35,394 bases of DNA from an uncultured Dorea sp. (GTDB lineage Bacteria; Bacillota; Clostridia; Lachnospirales; Lachnospiraceae), in NCBI GenBank assembly GCA_947647815.1, contig CANSLW010000008.1, positions 1 through 35,394 on the forward strand, written 5' to 3'. The notes under the pieces are model-generated. The model was not told where the DNA came from and ran no database searches. It saw only the letters and a list, made by a program, of their open reading frames with translations. Position numbers and translations under genes: made by a program. Positions 8,309-16,188 of this stretch are shown here, piece by piece. The first letter of the stretch is position 1, and each line of letters starts with the position of its first letter.

Positions 8309-9013
8309 ATGCTGATTCAGATCATAGAAGATGACCGTGCCTTAAGCGACGGGATTGCGCTGGCGCTTAAGGAACCAGGAATAGAATTTATACAGAATAT
8401 GACGATTCATTCAGCCCGGGAGTCGTTTGAGAATAGGACACCCGAATTATTGATACTGGACATTAATCTTCCGGATGGGAGCGGATATGATTATCTGCGG
8501 TGGGTTCGGGAGAGGGCGCAGATACCGGTGTTGATTCTGACTGCAAATGATATGGAGATGGACGAGGTGATGGGGCTTACATTAGGCGCGGACGATTATA
8601 TGACGAAGCCATTCAGTCTTGCCGTTCTCCGGGCAAGGATCAAGGCGCTGCTGCGCCGTGGCAATAGTGTATCAATGGATGTCTATGAGGAAGGAAGCTT
8701 TCACTTTGACTTTGGAAGGCTTGTATTTACCAGAGATGCTCAGGAGATCAGCCTGAGTGTAAATGAACAGAGGTTATTAAAACTTCTGACAGAGAACCGG
8801 GGAAGGGTGCTGACGAGGAGTGTACTGGTGGACCGGCTGTGGAGCGATGGGGGAGAGTATGTGGACGAGAATGCATTGTCTGTAACAGTGAATCGCTTAA
8901 GGAGCAAGCTGGAGGATAAAAAAGCTCCCTGTTCCTATATCCGGACGGTGTATGGACAGGGATATATGTGGAAAAAAGAAGATAAACAGACTAATATTCA
9001 TAGAAAGAAGTAG
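8309..9013 (+). CDS. OmpR-family response regulator of an ABC-transporter-linked two-component system
   Basis: Response regulator of 234 residues. The receiver domain shows IIEDD near residue 5, the phosphoacceptor aspartate in LLILDINLPDGSGYDY, and the lysine in DDYMTKPFS. The winged helix runs from LSVNEQRLLKLLTENRG to NRLRSKLED and YIRTVYGQGYMW. The start follows AAGGGCGGAAGAAAAG. It heads a four-gene run with a histidine kinase and an ATPase/permease pair, the usual arrangement of BceRS-BceAB-like and related peptide-stress systems. It likely controls the transporter genes; there is an 88-bp gap before the ATPase gene where a promoter could sit. Confidence 0.92.
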   Translation: MLIQIIEDDRALSDGIALALKEPGIEFIQNMTIHSARESFENRTPELLILDINLPDGSGYDYLRWVRERAQIPVLILTANDMEMDEVMGLTLGADDYMTKPFSLAVLRARIKALLRRGNSVSMDVYEEGSFHFDFGRLVFTRDAQEISLSVNEQRLLKLLTENRGRVLTRSVLVDRLWSDGGEYVDENALSVTVNRLRSKLEDKKAPCSYIRTVYGQGYMWKKEDKQTNIHRKK

Positions 9014-9019
9014 GGAAAT

Positions 9020-9883
9020 ATGTTCGGACGAAAGATATTAGACAGATTAGACCATATGTTAGATGATGCGATCGCAGGTAATTTTCAGGAATCGGATTAT
9101 GATGAATCACAACTGTCGAAGGTGGAGTCCAAGTGGAAGCACTATCTGGGAGTGTCGGTTCTGACCAAAGAGAATATGGAGAAAGAAAAGGAGAATGTCA
9201 AAAGCCTTGTGTCTGACATTTCCCATCAGACGAAGACGCCTATGGCAAATATTCAGCTATATGCGTCTCTTTTAAAGGAGAAGCTGGAAGCAGGGGAAGA
9301 TTCAGAAGAGAAGCAGCAGAACCTGAAGTTGTTAAACGAGATTACCCGACAGACGGAGAAGCTTAGTTTTTTGATTCAGTCATTAACAAAGATGTCGAGG
9401 CTTGAGAGCAATATAGTGGAGGTGAAACCTCAGCAACAGAAGATTTCTCTGCTATTGGAAGCGGCCATTGAGGATGCAGGAGCAAAAGCCGGGCAGAAAG
9501 GAATCGAGATCATTAATGAATATGAAGGGTGCGGGTACGCTGATTATGATATGAAGTGGACAAAGGAAGCATTAGGAAATGTGTTGGATAATGCAGTGAA
9601 GTATTCTTATCCGGGTGGAAAGGTCCGCATATCGGCAATGGAATATGAATTGTATACGGCGGTATCTGTTAAGGATGACGGGATTGGTATTAAGGAGGAG
9701 GATACGGCGAAGATCTTCGGCAGGTTCTATCGTGCGAAGGAGGTACAGCAGGAGGATGGAGTGGGAATCGGATTGTATCTGACAAGAGAGATATTAAGGA
9801 AGGAGAATGGCTATATCAAGGTGAAGTCAAGCCCGGGAAAAGGGACGGAATTTGTGCTGTTTTTACAGAGAGGGACAGTTTGA
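9020..9883 (+). CDS. Cytosolic sensor histidine kinase lacking membrane segments
   Basis: A 287-residue kinase that begins directly with a charged helix (FGRKILDRLDHMLDD) and has no transmembrane segment. The phosphoacceptor box is LVSDISHQTKTPMANI near residue 75, the N box is ALGNVLDNAVKYS, then VKDDGIGI and GVGIGLYLTREIL. It starts 6 bp after the regulator gene. Kinases of peptide-sensing systems with short or no sensor domains (for example BceS) depend on their ABC transporter for stimulus perception. The complete loss of membrane helices here makes such dependence on the neighbouring FtsX-type transporter a reasonable inference. Confidence 0.9.
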   Translation: MFGRKILDRLDHMLDDAIAGNFQESDYDESQLSKVESKWKHYLGVSVLTKENMEKEKENVKSLVSDISHQTKTPMANIQLYASLLKEKLEAGEDSEEKQQNLKLLNEITRQTEKLSFLIQSLTKMSRLESNIVEVKPQQQKISLLLEAAIEDAGAKAGQKGIEIINEYEGCGYADYDMKWTKEALGNVLDNAVKYSYPGGKVRISAMEYELYTAVSVKDDGIGIKEEDTAKIFGRFYRAKEVQQEDGVGIGLYLTREILRKENGYIKVKSSPGKGTEFVLFLQRGTV

Positions 9884-9971
9884 AATTCTTTCACAACTGT
9901 TAGATTTCAGAAAGACTCTGGTAAGGCTTGTAAGATATGATTAAGATCAGTAATAAGAAGGGGGTAACGAG

Positions 9972-10655
9972 ATGAAGGTATTGCGGACCGATGATCTAAG
10001 AAAATATTATGGTACAGGTGAGAACCAGGTCAGGGCATTAGACGGAATTGACCTTACTGTAGAACAGGGAGAATTTCTTGCAATCGTAGGAACCAGCGGA
10101 AGTGGGAAATCAACGCTTTTGCATATGTTAGGAGGGTTAGACAGACCAACATCAGGAAAGGTGTATGTGGATGATAAGGATATATCCAGACTTAAGGATG
10201 ACGCGTTATGTGTATTCAGGAGAAGGAAGATTGGATTTGTATTCCAGAGTTACAATCTGGTTCCTGTACTTAATGTGTATGAGAATATCGTGCTTCCCAT
10301 AGAACTGGACGGAAATGAGATTGACCGCGTATATGTTGACCGTGTGATCGATGTGCTTGGACTTAAGAATAAGCTTACCAGTCTGCCGAGTCAGTTATCC
10401 GGCGGGCAGCAGCAGCGTGTTGCCATCGCAAGAGCGCTTGCGTCCAAGCCTGCCCTCCTTCTTGCTGACGAGCCGACCGGGAACCTGGATTCCAGGACCA
10501 GTCAGGATGTACTGGGGCTTTTGAAAGTAACAGGAGAGAAGTTTGGGCAGACCATGGTGATGATTACCCATAACGAAGAAATTGCGCAGATGGCGGACCG
10601 GATCATCCGTATTGAGGATGGCAGAATCTTAAAAGGCGGTGAGGCAGATGCGTAG
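9972..10655 (+). CDS. ABC transporter ATP-binding protein, MacB/LolD type
   Basis: ATPase of 227 residues with Walker [18 protein letters not shown]-loop [10 protein letters not shown], signature [15 protein letters not shown], Walker [13 protein letters not shown] and H-loop ITHNEE. The compact size and [11 protein letters not shown] are hallmarks of the MacB/LolD/BceA branch, which drives mechanotransmission through FtsX-type permeases rather than classical transport. AGAAGGGGGTAACGAG precedes the ATG. Its end overlaps the permease start region, so the two are translationally coupled. It probably works in removal or detoxification of envelope-active peptides together with the permease. Confidence 0.95.
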   Translation: MKVLRTDDLRKYYGTGENQVRALDGIDLTVEQGEFLAIVGTSGSGKSTLLHMLGGLDRPTSGKVYVDDKDISRLKDDALCVFRRRKIGFVFQSYNLVPVLNVYENIVLPIELDGNEIDRVYVDRVIDVLGLKNKLTSLPSQLSGGQQQRVAIARALASKPALLLADEPTGNLDSRTSQDVLGLLKVTGEKFGQTMVMITHNEEIAQMADRIIRIEDGRILKGGEADA

Positions 10656-13293
10656 GGTGAAGAATCAGAAAGTGCTCCGCCGGCTTGCCGACCGGACAAG
10701 AAAGGCCGGAAAGAGCCGTAATATCATAGCGATACTGGCGATTGCGTTGACAACAGCGTTGTTTACGACGGTATTTACGGTTGGCGGAAGCATTATAGAA
10801 AAGCAGCAGGAGGCAGCCATGCGCCAGGTAGGTGGAACGGCACATGCAGGCTATAAGTATCTGACTCAGGCAGAATATGATATCGTTAAGAAGGATGAGA
10901 AGCTTAAGGAGGTTTCTTACCGTATTATAGTGGGAGATGCGGTCAACGAGGAGCTGCTGAAGCTCCGTACGGAGATCAGTTATTATGAAGACCTGGATGC
11001 AAAGATGAGCTTCTGTTATCCAGAGGAAGGCCATATGCCTGAGAAAGAAGATGAGATTGTCATGAGTGACCTGACTCTGCATGCACTTGGCGTTCCCTGT
11101 AAGATTGGGGCAAAAGTTCCGCTTAAGATTCAAATAAATGGCGATACTGTTGAGCAAACGTTTGCGTTATGCGGATATTTTAAAGGAGATACGATCAGCC
11201 AGTCTCAGGTTGCAGCGGTATCAAAAACGTATGCCAAAAAGGCGGCGCCTATGCCCACAACCTCTGCCATGGATACGAATATAGAGGCCTCTGACTATGC
11301 AGGCAGGATTATGGCAGATTTTAACTTTGTCACCAGTCTGAATCTGGAGAAACAGGCAGCAGAGCTTACAGAGCGCTGTGGTTTCCCGGAGGATGCGCCG
11401 ATGGGTATTAACTGGGCTTACATGGGAAAAGAGATAGATTATGAACTGGCATTGCTGCTTATCAGTATCCTTCTGATTGTACTGGCATCAGGTTATCTGA
11501 TCATATATAATATCTTTTATATTAATGTGTATCAGGATATCCGGTATTATGGTCTCCTGAAAACAATCGGGACGACAGGAAGACAGCTTCGCAGGATGGT
11601 ATACCGTCAGGCGTACATGATGTCATTATACGGGATTCCTAGTGGCTTTATTGCCGGTATTGCAGTCGGAAAGATTCTTCTCCCGGTAGTTATGGGGAAG
11701 TTTAGTTTTTCAGGAACAACCGATACGAAAGTAACGCTGAAGCTGTGGGTATTTATCGCAGCGGCAGTATTTTCCTTCATTACCGTTATCTTAAGCTGTA
11801 TCAGGCCTTGCAGGATCGCGGCTAAAGTATCACCGGTAGAAGCAGTCCGGTATACGGAAGGCGGGGAGGAAGAGGGTGCAGGAAGGAAATGGAGGAACTT
11901 CGAAAATACAGAACCTCGAAAAAACACGAAGATTGCAAAGGCGGAGAAGAAGAGAAAGACGGAAAAGAAGACAAGGAGAGTGAATCCGCGGGAGATGGCA
12001 TGGCAGAATATCAGAAGGAACCGGAAGAAGGTTGTGATCGTAGTGGCGTCACTGTCTCTTGCATTAGTTCTGCTGAATAGTATCTGCAGTCTTGTCAGAG
12101 GGTTTGATATGGATAAATTCGTATCCAGGCTGATACTCAGTGATTTTTCAATCTCGGATGCTACGCTGGATAATTTTTCTGTCTCTTATGAGTCGGTTGT
12201 AACAGATGGAGTGACGGAAGATTTCCTAAGAGAACTGAAATCCCAGGAGGGCATTGAAGAGATTGGAAATATATACCTGAAGGAAATTGATCCTGTGCTC
12301 AGTGAGGAGAATTATGGGTTGATCGAGGAACGTATTTTCGAGAATCCTAAGGCTCAGGATACACTGGAATGGGTGTCAGGCGGGGATAAGGAACTGCTTG
12401 ACGACTTAAGAGAAGGTCTGTGGATGGACGGCAAGGTCTATGGGATCGGAGAACTGGTGATGGATAAACTTGAGAATCCGGAAGGCAGCTTAGACTGGGA
12501 GAAATTCCGGACAGGGAAATACGTGATCGCAGCCAGATTCGGGTTGATGGATGAGACAGGAATTGATTTCTTCCTGCCGGGCGAGAAGGTGACTGTGTAT
12601 AACGAAGCAGGAGAAGGGCGAGAGTATGAGGTCCTTGCGGTGGCAGATATGCCTTATGCCTGTGGGTTTCAGCATTTTGGCATGTTTAACTGTGATTTTA
12701 TCCTGCCGGAGGGGGAATATCTGGAGCTTATGGGGGAGTCGCGCCCTATGCGTACACTCTTTAACGTGGCGTCAGAACAGGAGGACATTGTTGAAGCGTG
12801 GATATCAGATTATTGTGAAAATGTTGAACCAGCTTTGCTGTATCAGTCTAAGGCGAGCATTGTGGAAGAATTTGACAGTTACAGGAATCTGATTGCAATG
12901 GTGGGAAGTCTGCTGGCTTTCATATTGGCATTGATTGGAATTTTGAATTTTATCAATACGATGGTGACTTCCGTCCTGTCAAGAAAGCAGGAATTTGCCA
13001 TGATGGAGGCAGTGGGGATGACAGGAGCACAGCTTAAGAGGATGCTGTGTTTTGAGGGCGGATATTATGCGTTGTATACGGGGATCATCTCGGTTATATT
13101 TTCCAGTATCATAAGCGTGCTGGTTGTGAAACCTTACGGAGATGAGATGTTCTTCTTTCGCTGGCATTTTACTCTTCTGCCGTTAGCGCTGTGCATTCCG
13201 GCGCTGCTTGCCGTGGTGGTCCTGGTTCCGTCGGTCTGCCATAAGAGTATGAGGAAAACCAGTGTGGTGGACCGTATGAGAAAGGCAGAGTAA
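10648..13293 (+). CDS. FtsX-family ABC transporter permease, large two-repeat form
   Basis: A permease of about 881 residues. I prefer the ATG at 10648, inside the end of the ATPase gene, because GGCGGTGAG lies at proper distance; a GTG at 10639 would sit on that site. There is a first membrane segment near residues 25-46, a large extracytoplasmic region, then three segments with the FtsX pattern (YYGLLKTIGTTGRQLRRMV). A strongly charged Lys/Glu/Arg linker of some 50 residues follows, then a second FtsX repeat with another large outside domain and RKQEFAMMEAVGMTGAQLKRML. BceB proteins are about 650 residues with one outside domain, so this is a different, duplicated architecture. Partner of the ATPase at 9972. 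Confidence 0.9.
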   Translation: MRRVKNQKVLRRLADRTRKAGKSRNIIAILAIALTTALFTTVFTVGGSIIEKQQEAAMRQVGGTAHAGYKYLTQAEYDIVKKDEKLKEVSYRIIVGDAVNEELLKLRTEISYYEDLDAKMSFCYPEEGHMPEKEDEIVMSDLTLHALGVPCKIGAKVPLKIQINGDTVEQTFALCGYFKGDTISQSQVAAVSKTYAKKAAPMPTTSAMDTNIEASDYAGRIMADFNFVTSLNLEKQAAELTERCGFPEDAPMGINWAYMGKEIDYELALLLISILLIVLASGYLIIYNIFYINVYQDIRYYGLLKTIGTTGRQLRRMVYRQAYMMSLYGIPSGFIAGIAVGKILLPVVMGKFSFSGTTDTKVTLKLWVFIAAAVFSFITVILSCIRPCRIAAKVSPVEAVRYTEGGEEEGAGRKWRNFENTEPRKNTKIAKAEKKRKTEKKTRRVNPREMAWQNIRRNRKKVVIVVASLSLALVLLNSICSLVRGFDMDKFVSRLILSDFSISDATLDNFSVSYESVVTDGVTEDFLRELKSQEGIEEIGNIYLKEIDPVLSEENYGLIEERIFENPKAQDTLEWVSGGDKELLDDLREGLWMDGKVYGIGELVMDKLENPEGSLDWEKFRTGKYVIAARFGLMDETGIDFFLPGEKVTVYNEAGEGREYEVLAVADMPYACGFQHFGMFNCDFILPEGEYLELMGESRPMRTLFNVASEQEDIVEAWISDYCENVEPALLYQSKASIVEEFDSYRNLIAMVGSLLAFILALIGILNFINTMVTSVLSRKQEFAMMEAVGMTGAQLKRMLCFEGGYYALYTGIISVIFSSIISVLVVKPYGDEMFFFRWHFTLLPLALCIPALLAVVVLVPSVCHKSMRKTSVVDRMRKAE

Positions 13294-13319
13294 TCAGATC
13301 ATGTTATGTAGTAATTTGT

Positions 13320-13358
13320 ATGCAGGCGGCATTCGATATCGTCGATTGCCGCCTGCAT
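13320..13358. terminator. Hairpin between convergent transporter and SdpI genes
   Basis: A 12-bp inverted repeat, ATGCAGGCGGCA at 13320-13331 and TGCCGCCTGCAT at 13347-13358, encloses an inner TCGA/TCGA pairing. It lies 26 bp after the permease stop and before the convergent SdpI gene. There is no clear T run on the plus strand, so efficiency as an intrinsic terminator is uncertain. Confidence 0.5.
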
Positions 13359-13421
13359 GCAGTCACTTTACACTTATATGCGTTTACTTTGCACTTATAT
13401 ACAGTCACTTTGCGCCTGCGC
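13359..13421. repeat. Three imperfect 21-bp tandem repeats
   Basis: Units at 13359-13379, 13380-13400 and 13401-13421 share the core ACTTTRCRCTTATAT (the third unit diverges at its end to GCGCCTGCGC). They directly follow the hairpin and end 14 bp before the SdpI stop codon. No function is evident; they could be slippage products in a non-coding gap. Confidence 0.55.
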
Positions 13422-13435
13422 ACAGAAAAGGCTCA

Positions 13436-14077
13436 TTATCCGCGAATATAGATACGCAGTGAATATGCGACAGGCAATAAGATTAAAGAAATGACGAGCA
13501 GTGGAACCAGCCAGTTGAATTTAAGGAATGCATTGAGAATGCACAGGATGCCGACGATAACAAACAGTCTTCCTGTGAATCTGTGGGTAAGGTTCCAGTT
13601 GTTCTCATCTGCCAGGGTCCAGGGGAGTTTAATGCCGACGGTATAATTCTGATGACATTTTGGAAGATAATTTCCCACCAGAAAGAAGATAACACCCAAC
13701 AGCAGATAGATAAAAAAAGCAGAGTTAAGCTGGTCTGAGATGGGTAATTCCAAGGCATATCCCAGGACAGCCGCACAGCAGACAACAGAGCAGACCGGGC
13801 AGATCAGCAGGGTAAGCTGATACATCTTTGGGCTGATATTCTTGTGCTTCGGGTCGATCACCGTGCAAAGAGCGCAGAGGAGATGTGCCGCGAATATGAA
13901 TGCAGGGATTCCAAGGACCGCAAAGATTTTGGAACTCCAGCCATTCGGTGTCCCATCGGATGCAAAATGTGTAGCAACGGTATCCGGGAGCTGATTCCAG
14001 CACAGAATACCGATCAGTATAGGCAATAATGTGATGATACTGGTTATAATGATTAATACTCGGTTCTTTTTGATCAT
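13436..14077 (-). CDS. SdpI-family membrane protein (immunity/signalling protein)
   Basis: A 213-residue membrane protein starting at the ATG at 14077 after AAAGGAGGAAAC; a longer in-frame start overlapping the previous gene lacks support. It has about six membrane segments. The N-terminal part (NQLPDTVATHFASDGTPNGWSSK) is the DUF1648 signature, and NYTVGIKLPWTLADENNWNLTHRFTGRLF is the SdpI core with its GIRTPWTL-type motif. In Bacillus subtilis SdpI gives immunity to the SdpC toxin and sequesters the SdpR repressor at the membrane. Here the gene lies 17 bp after an ArsR-type gene, the same pairing. No sdpC-like toxin gene is nearby, so it is either an orphan immunity pair or has another stimulus. 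Confidence 0.9.
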   Translation of the reverse strand: MIKKNRVLIIITSIITLLPILIGILCWNQLPDTVATHFASDGTPNGWSSKIFAVLGIPAFIFAAHLLCALCTVIDPKHKNISPKMYQLTLLICPVCSVVCCAAVLGYALELPISDQLNSAFFIYLLLGVIFFLVGNYLPKCHQNYTVGIKLPWTLADENNWNLTHRFTGRLFVIVGILCILNAFLKFNWLVPLLVISLILLPVAYSLRIYIRG

Positions 14078-14094
14078 GGTATGTTTCCTCCTTT

Positions 14095-14364
14095 TTAATG
14101 CTTCTCGTCTGTTAAATTCGCAAGCCATGTCATCAGTTCTTCTACCACAGATGTATTCAATTCATAGTATATGTAATTCTTATATCTCGACTCATGTACC
14201 AGGTCAGCTTTCTTTAAAATACTTAAATGATAGGAAATAGTGGCTCCTGTCATGTCAAAATGACTTCCAATCTCACCGGCTGACATGCGTCCGGTTTTAA
14301 GCAGTGTAAGAATCTCGCGCCGGGCGGGGTCTGATAATGCCTTAAATGTCTGACCAAAACTCAA
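14095..14364 (-). CDS. ArsR-family repressor, SdpR-like
   Basis: A small winged-helix regulator. I choose the TTG start at 14364 (89 residues), preceded by AGGGAGGG at good spacing; this gives LSFGQTFKALSDPARREIL at the N terminus and the 90-residue length of B. subtilis SdpR. The recognition region is MSAGEIGSHFDMTGATISYHLSILKKADLVHESRYKN. It has no cysteine pair of the metal-sensing kind, which fits the autorepressor type rather than an arsenic sensor. It forms a two-gene operon with the SdpI gene, and its promoter is bracketed by two palindromes that are very likely its operators. Confidence 0.88.
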   Translation of the reverse strand: MSFGQTFKALSDPARREILTLLKTGRMSAGEIGSHFDMTGATISYHLSILKKADLVHESRYKNYIYYELNTSVVEELMTWLANLTDEKH

Positions 14365-14387
14365 TAAGCATCCCTCCCTAAAAGTAA

Positions 14388-14462
14388 TTAGAAATATTTC
14401 TAAATAGATAATAACATAGCGGAATAGAGAAAGCAATAACTATTTAGAAAATTTTCTAAATA
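14388..14462 (-). promoter_or_regulatory. Promoter of the SdpRI-like operon bracketed by two matching palindromic operators
   Basis: On the minus strand TTGCTT (14436-14431) and TATTAT (14413-14408) are 17 bp apart. A perfect 16-bp palindrome TTAGAAATATTTCTAA lies at 14388-14403, over the expected transcription start. A perfect 22-bp palindrome at 14441-14462 with the core TTAGAAAATTTTCTAA lies just upstream of the -35. The two cores differ only at the centre and their centres are 56 bp apart. This is what an autorepressing ArsR dimer would be expected to use; binding itself is inference. Confidence 0.72.
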
Positions 14463-14528
14463 TCTAATCTTTGCTTCAAATGGTTATTTACTGGCTAATG
14501 TATGTAAAAAAGAGAAATGTATTAATAG

Positions 14529-14570
14529 ATGACATTTTCAGACGGAATATATATAATTATATATATTCCG
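14529..14570 (+). promoter_or_regulatory. Promoter overlapped by a perfect 28-bp palindrome, upstream of the GHKL kinase
   Basis: ATGACA at 14529-14534 and TATAAT at 14552-14557 are 17 bp apart. A perfect 28-bp palindrome at 14543-14570 (left half CGGAATATATATAA, right half its exact complement) spans the spacer, the -10 and the probable start site. It may be a repressor site or a cruciform-prone AT palindrome. About 80 bp of leader with a weaker ATGCC/GGCAT pairing follow before the ribosome binding site. Confidence 0.55.
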
Positions 14571-14648
14571 AAGGGGGTATCCCGTAATACATGCCCTTTC
14601 GGGAGGTCTGCGTCCGGTAAGGCATCTGGTATATAGGAGGATTAGGGA

Positions 14649-16013
14649 ATGACTTTCTTTGAGGTGATGTGTGGGAATCTGTTGAGTGAAGGAATGACAA
14701 CTATTTTTTTCGTAGGTACGTCTATCCTGCTCCTGGGAGAGATTCCTTATAAGAATAGAAAACATTATTATACTATTTTGGGTTCACTGGTGCTGTATAT
14801 AGTTGTGAGAGCTTTGATCGGCACAATTTTTTATAAAACAGGTATGTTTATGTGGCCGCACAATGGTGGGGAAAAGATATTTGATTATATTACGATTGCC
14901 GGATGTATGGCGTGTCTGTGGGTAATGTATAAAAAACCATTTGGCACATGCCTGGGAACGGCAGTATTTTTGAAGATTATGTATGAAGCCGGCTGGAGCC
15001 TGGCGGATCTTTTTGCGCCGAACAAGTTTTATCATCTGGAGATTTTGACGGATCGGAGAGAATATTTGTTTCAGGAGTGGGTCATGACTCCTGTTGGCCT
15101 TCTGTTGGTGTTCTTTCTCCTGTATAAGACGAAAGCAGGAAATATGTTTGAACAATGGGAAGAGCAGAAGCTTCGGCCTTCTGTTTTGGTTTTTCTGTCC
15201 TTTTATCCTATTCTGGTCCAGATTGTACAGGAATTTGTGGATATGTATGAAAGGGATACAGGCTATAACCCGGCGACTACGATTATATTTCTTCTGGTTA
15301 TATATATCATCTTCATCTATGCCGGTCGTGAAGGGATACAGAAGAAGAGGATTGAGGACCAGAATGTGAGCCTTAAGCAGCAGGGCGCTTATATAGAGAA
15401 TCTGGAAGGGCTGCAAAAAGAAGTGCGCCGGTTCCGGCATGATTTTAAAAATATGATGTCCGGGATGTACCTGCAGGCGGAAGAAGGGAATCTTGAGGCG
15501 ATTCAGGAATATATCCAGGAAATGACAGAGGATTTTGACCTGCAGGTGGGGAGCCAGATTCGGCTTATGAATCAGCTTGCCAATATTCGTGTGACGGAAG
15601 TGAAGGGACTGTTCTTAGAGAAGATGAAAACAATGCAGGAGGAAGAAATCCGCTGGGAATTGGAGGTTCTAAAGCCATTTGAGAAGACGAGACTACGCAG
15701 TACGGATCTATGCCGATGTCTGGGAATTCTGCTTGATAATGCGATGGAAGAGGTACAGGGAAGGAAAGACGGAAAGATTCATATCATGATCAGCAGTCAG
15801 AACGGTTATACTACATTTCTTGTGAAGAATACGCTGTTTTCGCCTGTAGATTTTCATAAACTGGGGATGGCCGGGTATTCTACTAAGGGAAGCGGCAGGG
15901 GAATAGGTCTTAATAATTATAAGAAGATTCTGGAGAAATACGAGAGGACTCTGCCGCTTACGACCATTCAGGACGGATATTTTATACAGGAGCTGAAAAT
16001 ACAGGAAGTGTAG
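14649..16013 (+). CDS. GHKL-domain sensor histidine kinase (AgrC/ComD-like)
   Basis: A 454-residue membrane kinase starting after ATAGGAGGATTAGGGA. The N-terminal 220 residues hold about six hydrophobic segments, then a coiled region leads to the phosphoacceptor motif VRRFRHDFKNMMSG (His about 264). The ATPase part has an N box (LGILLDNAMEEVQ) and STKGSGRGIGLNN, the GHKL pattern of AgrC and ComD peptide-pheromone receptors. A LytTR regulator follows 175 bp later. No agrB-like processing protease and no agrD-like peptide gene is visible in the window, so the signal is unknown; the pair could answer to a peptide encoded elsewhere or to envelope stress. Confidence 0.9.
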   Translation: MTFFEVMCGNLLSEGMTTIFFVGTSILLLGEIPYKNRKHYYTILGSLVLYIVVRALIGTIFYKTGMFMWPHNGGEKIFDYITIAGCMACLWVMYKKPFGTCLGTAVFLKIMYEAGWSLADLFAPNKFYHLEILTDRREYLFQEWVMTPVGLLLVFFLLYKTKAGNMFEQWEEQKLRPSVLVFLSFYPILVQIVQEFVDMYERDTGYNPATTIIFLLVIYIIFIYAGREGIQKKRIEDQNVSLKQQGAYIENLEGLQKEVRRFRHDFKNMMSGMYLQAEEGNLEAIQEYIQEMTEDFDLQVGSQIRLMNQLANIRVTEVKGLFLEKMKTMQEEEIRWELEVLKPFEKTRLRSTDLCRCLGILLDNAMEEVQGRKDGKIHIMISSQNGYTTFLVKNTLFSPVDFHKLGMAGYSTKGSGRGIGLNNYKKILEKYERTLPLTTIQDGYFIQELKIQEV

Positions 16014-16188
16014 TGACATTTCGGGCAATCATAGAGTCCATCCGGGCATTATCTTCTAAAAAATACAGAAAAGCAGTTAGAATAGGTGAACGGAGTACTC
16101 TTTGGGTTATTCATATTTGCAAAGCCATATCGGGAACAGGGGATGGGTTTGTAGGAAAATATACTTGTCGGGAGGGGAGAGTGAGGAT

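Noticed and set aside
14784..15440. 218-codon frame antisense to the GHKL kinase gene
   Set aside because: Covered by a recognised kinase and lacking any start signal or domain.
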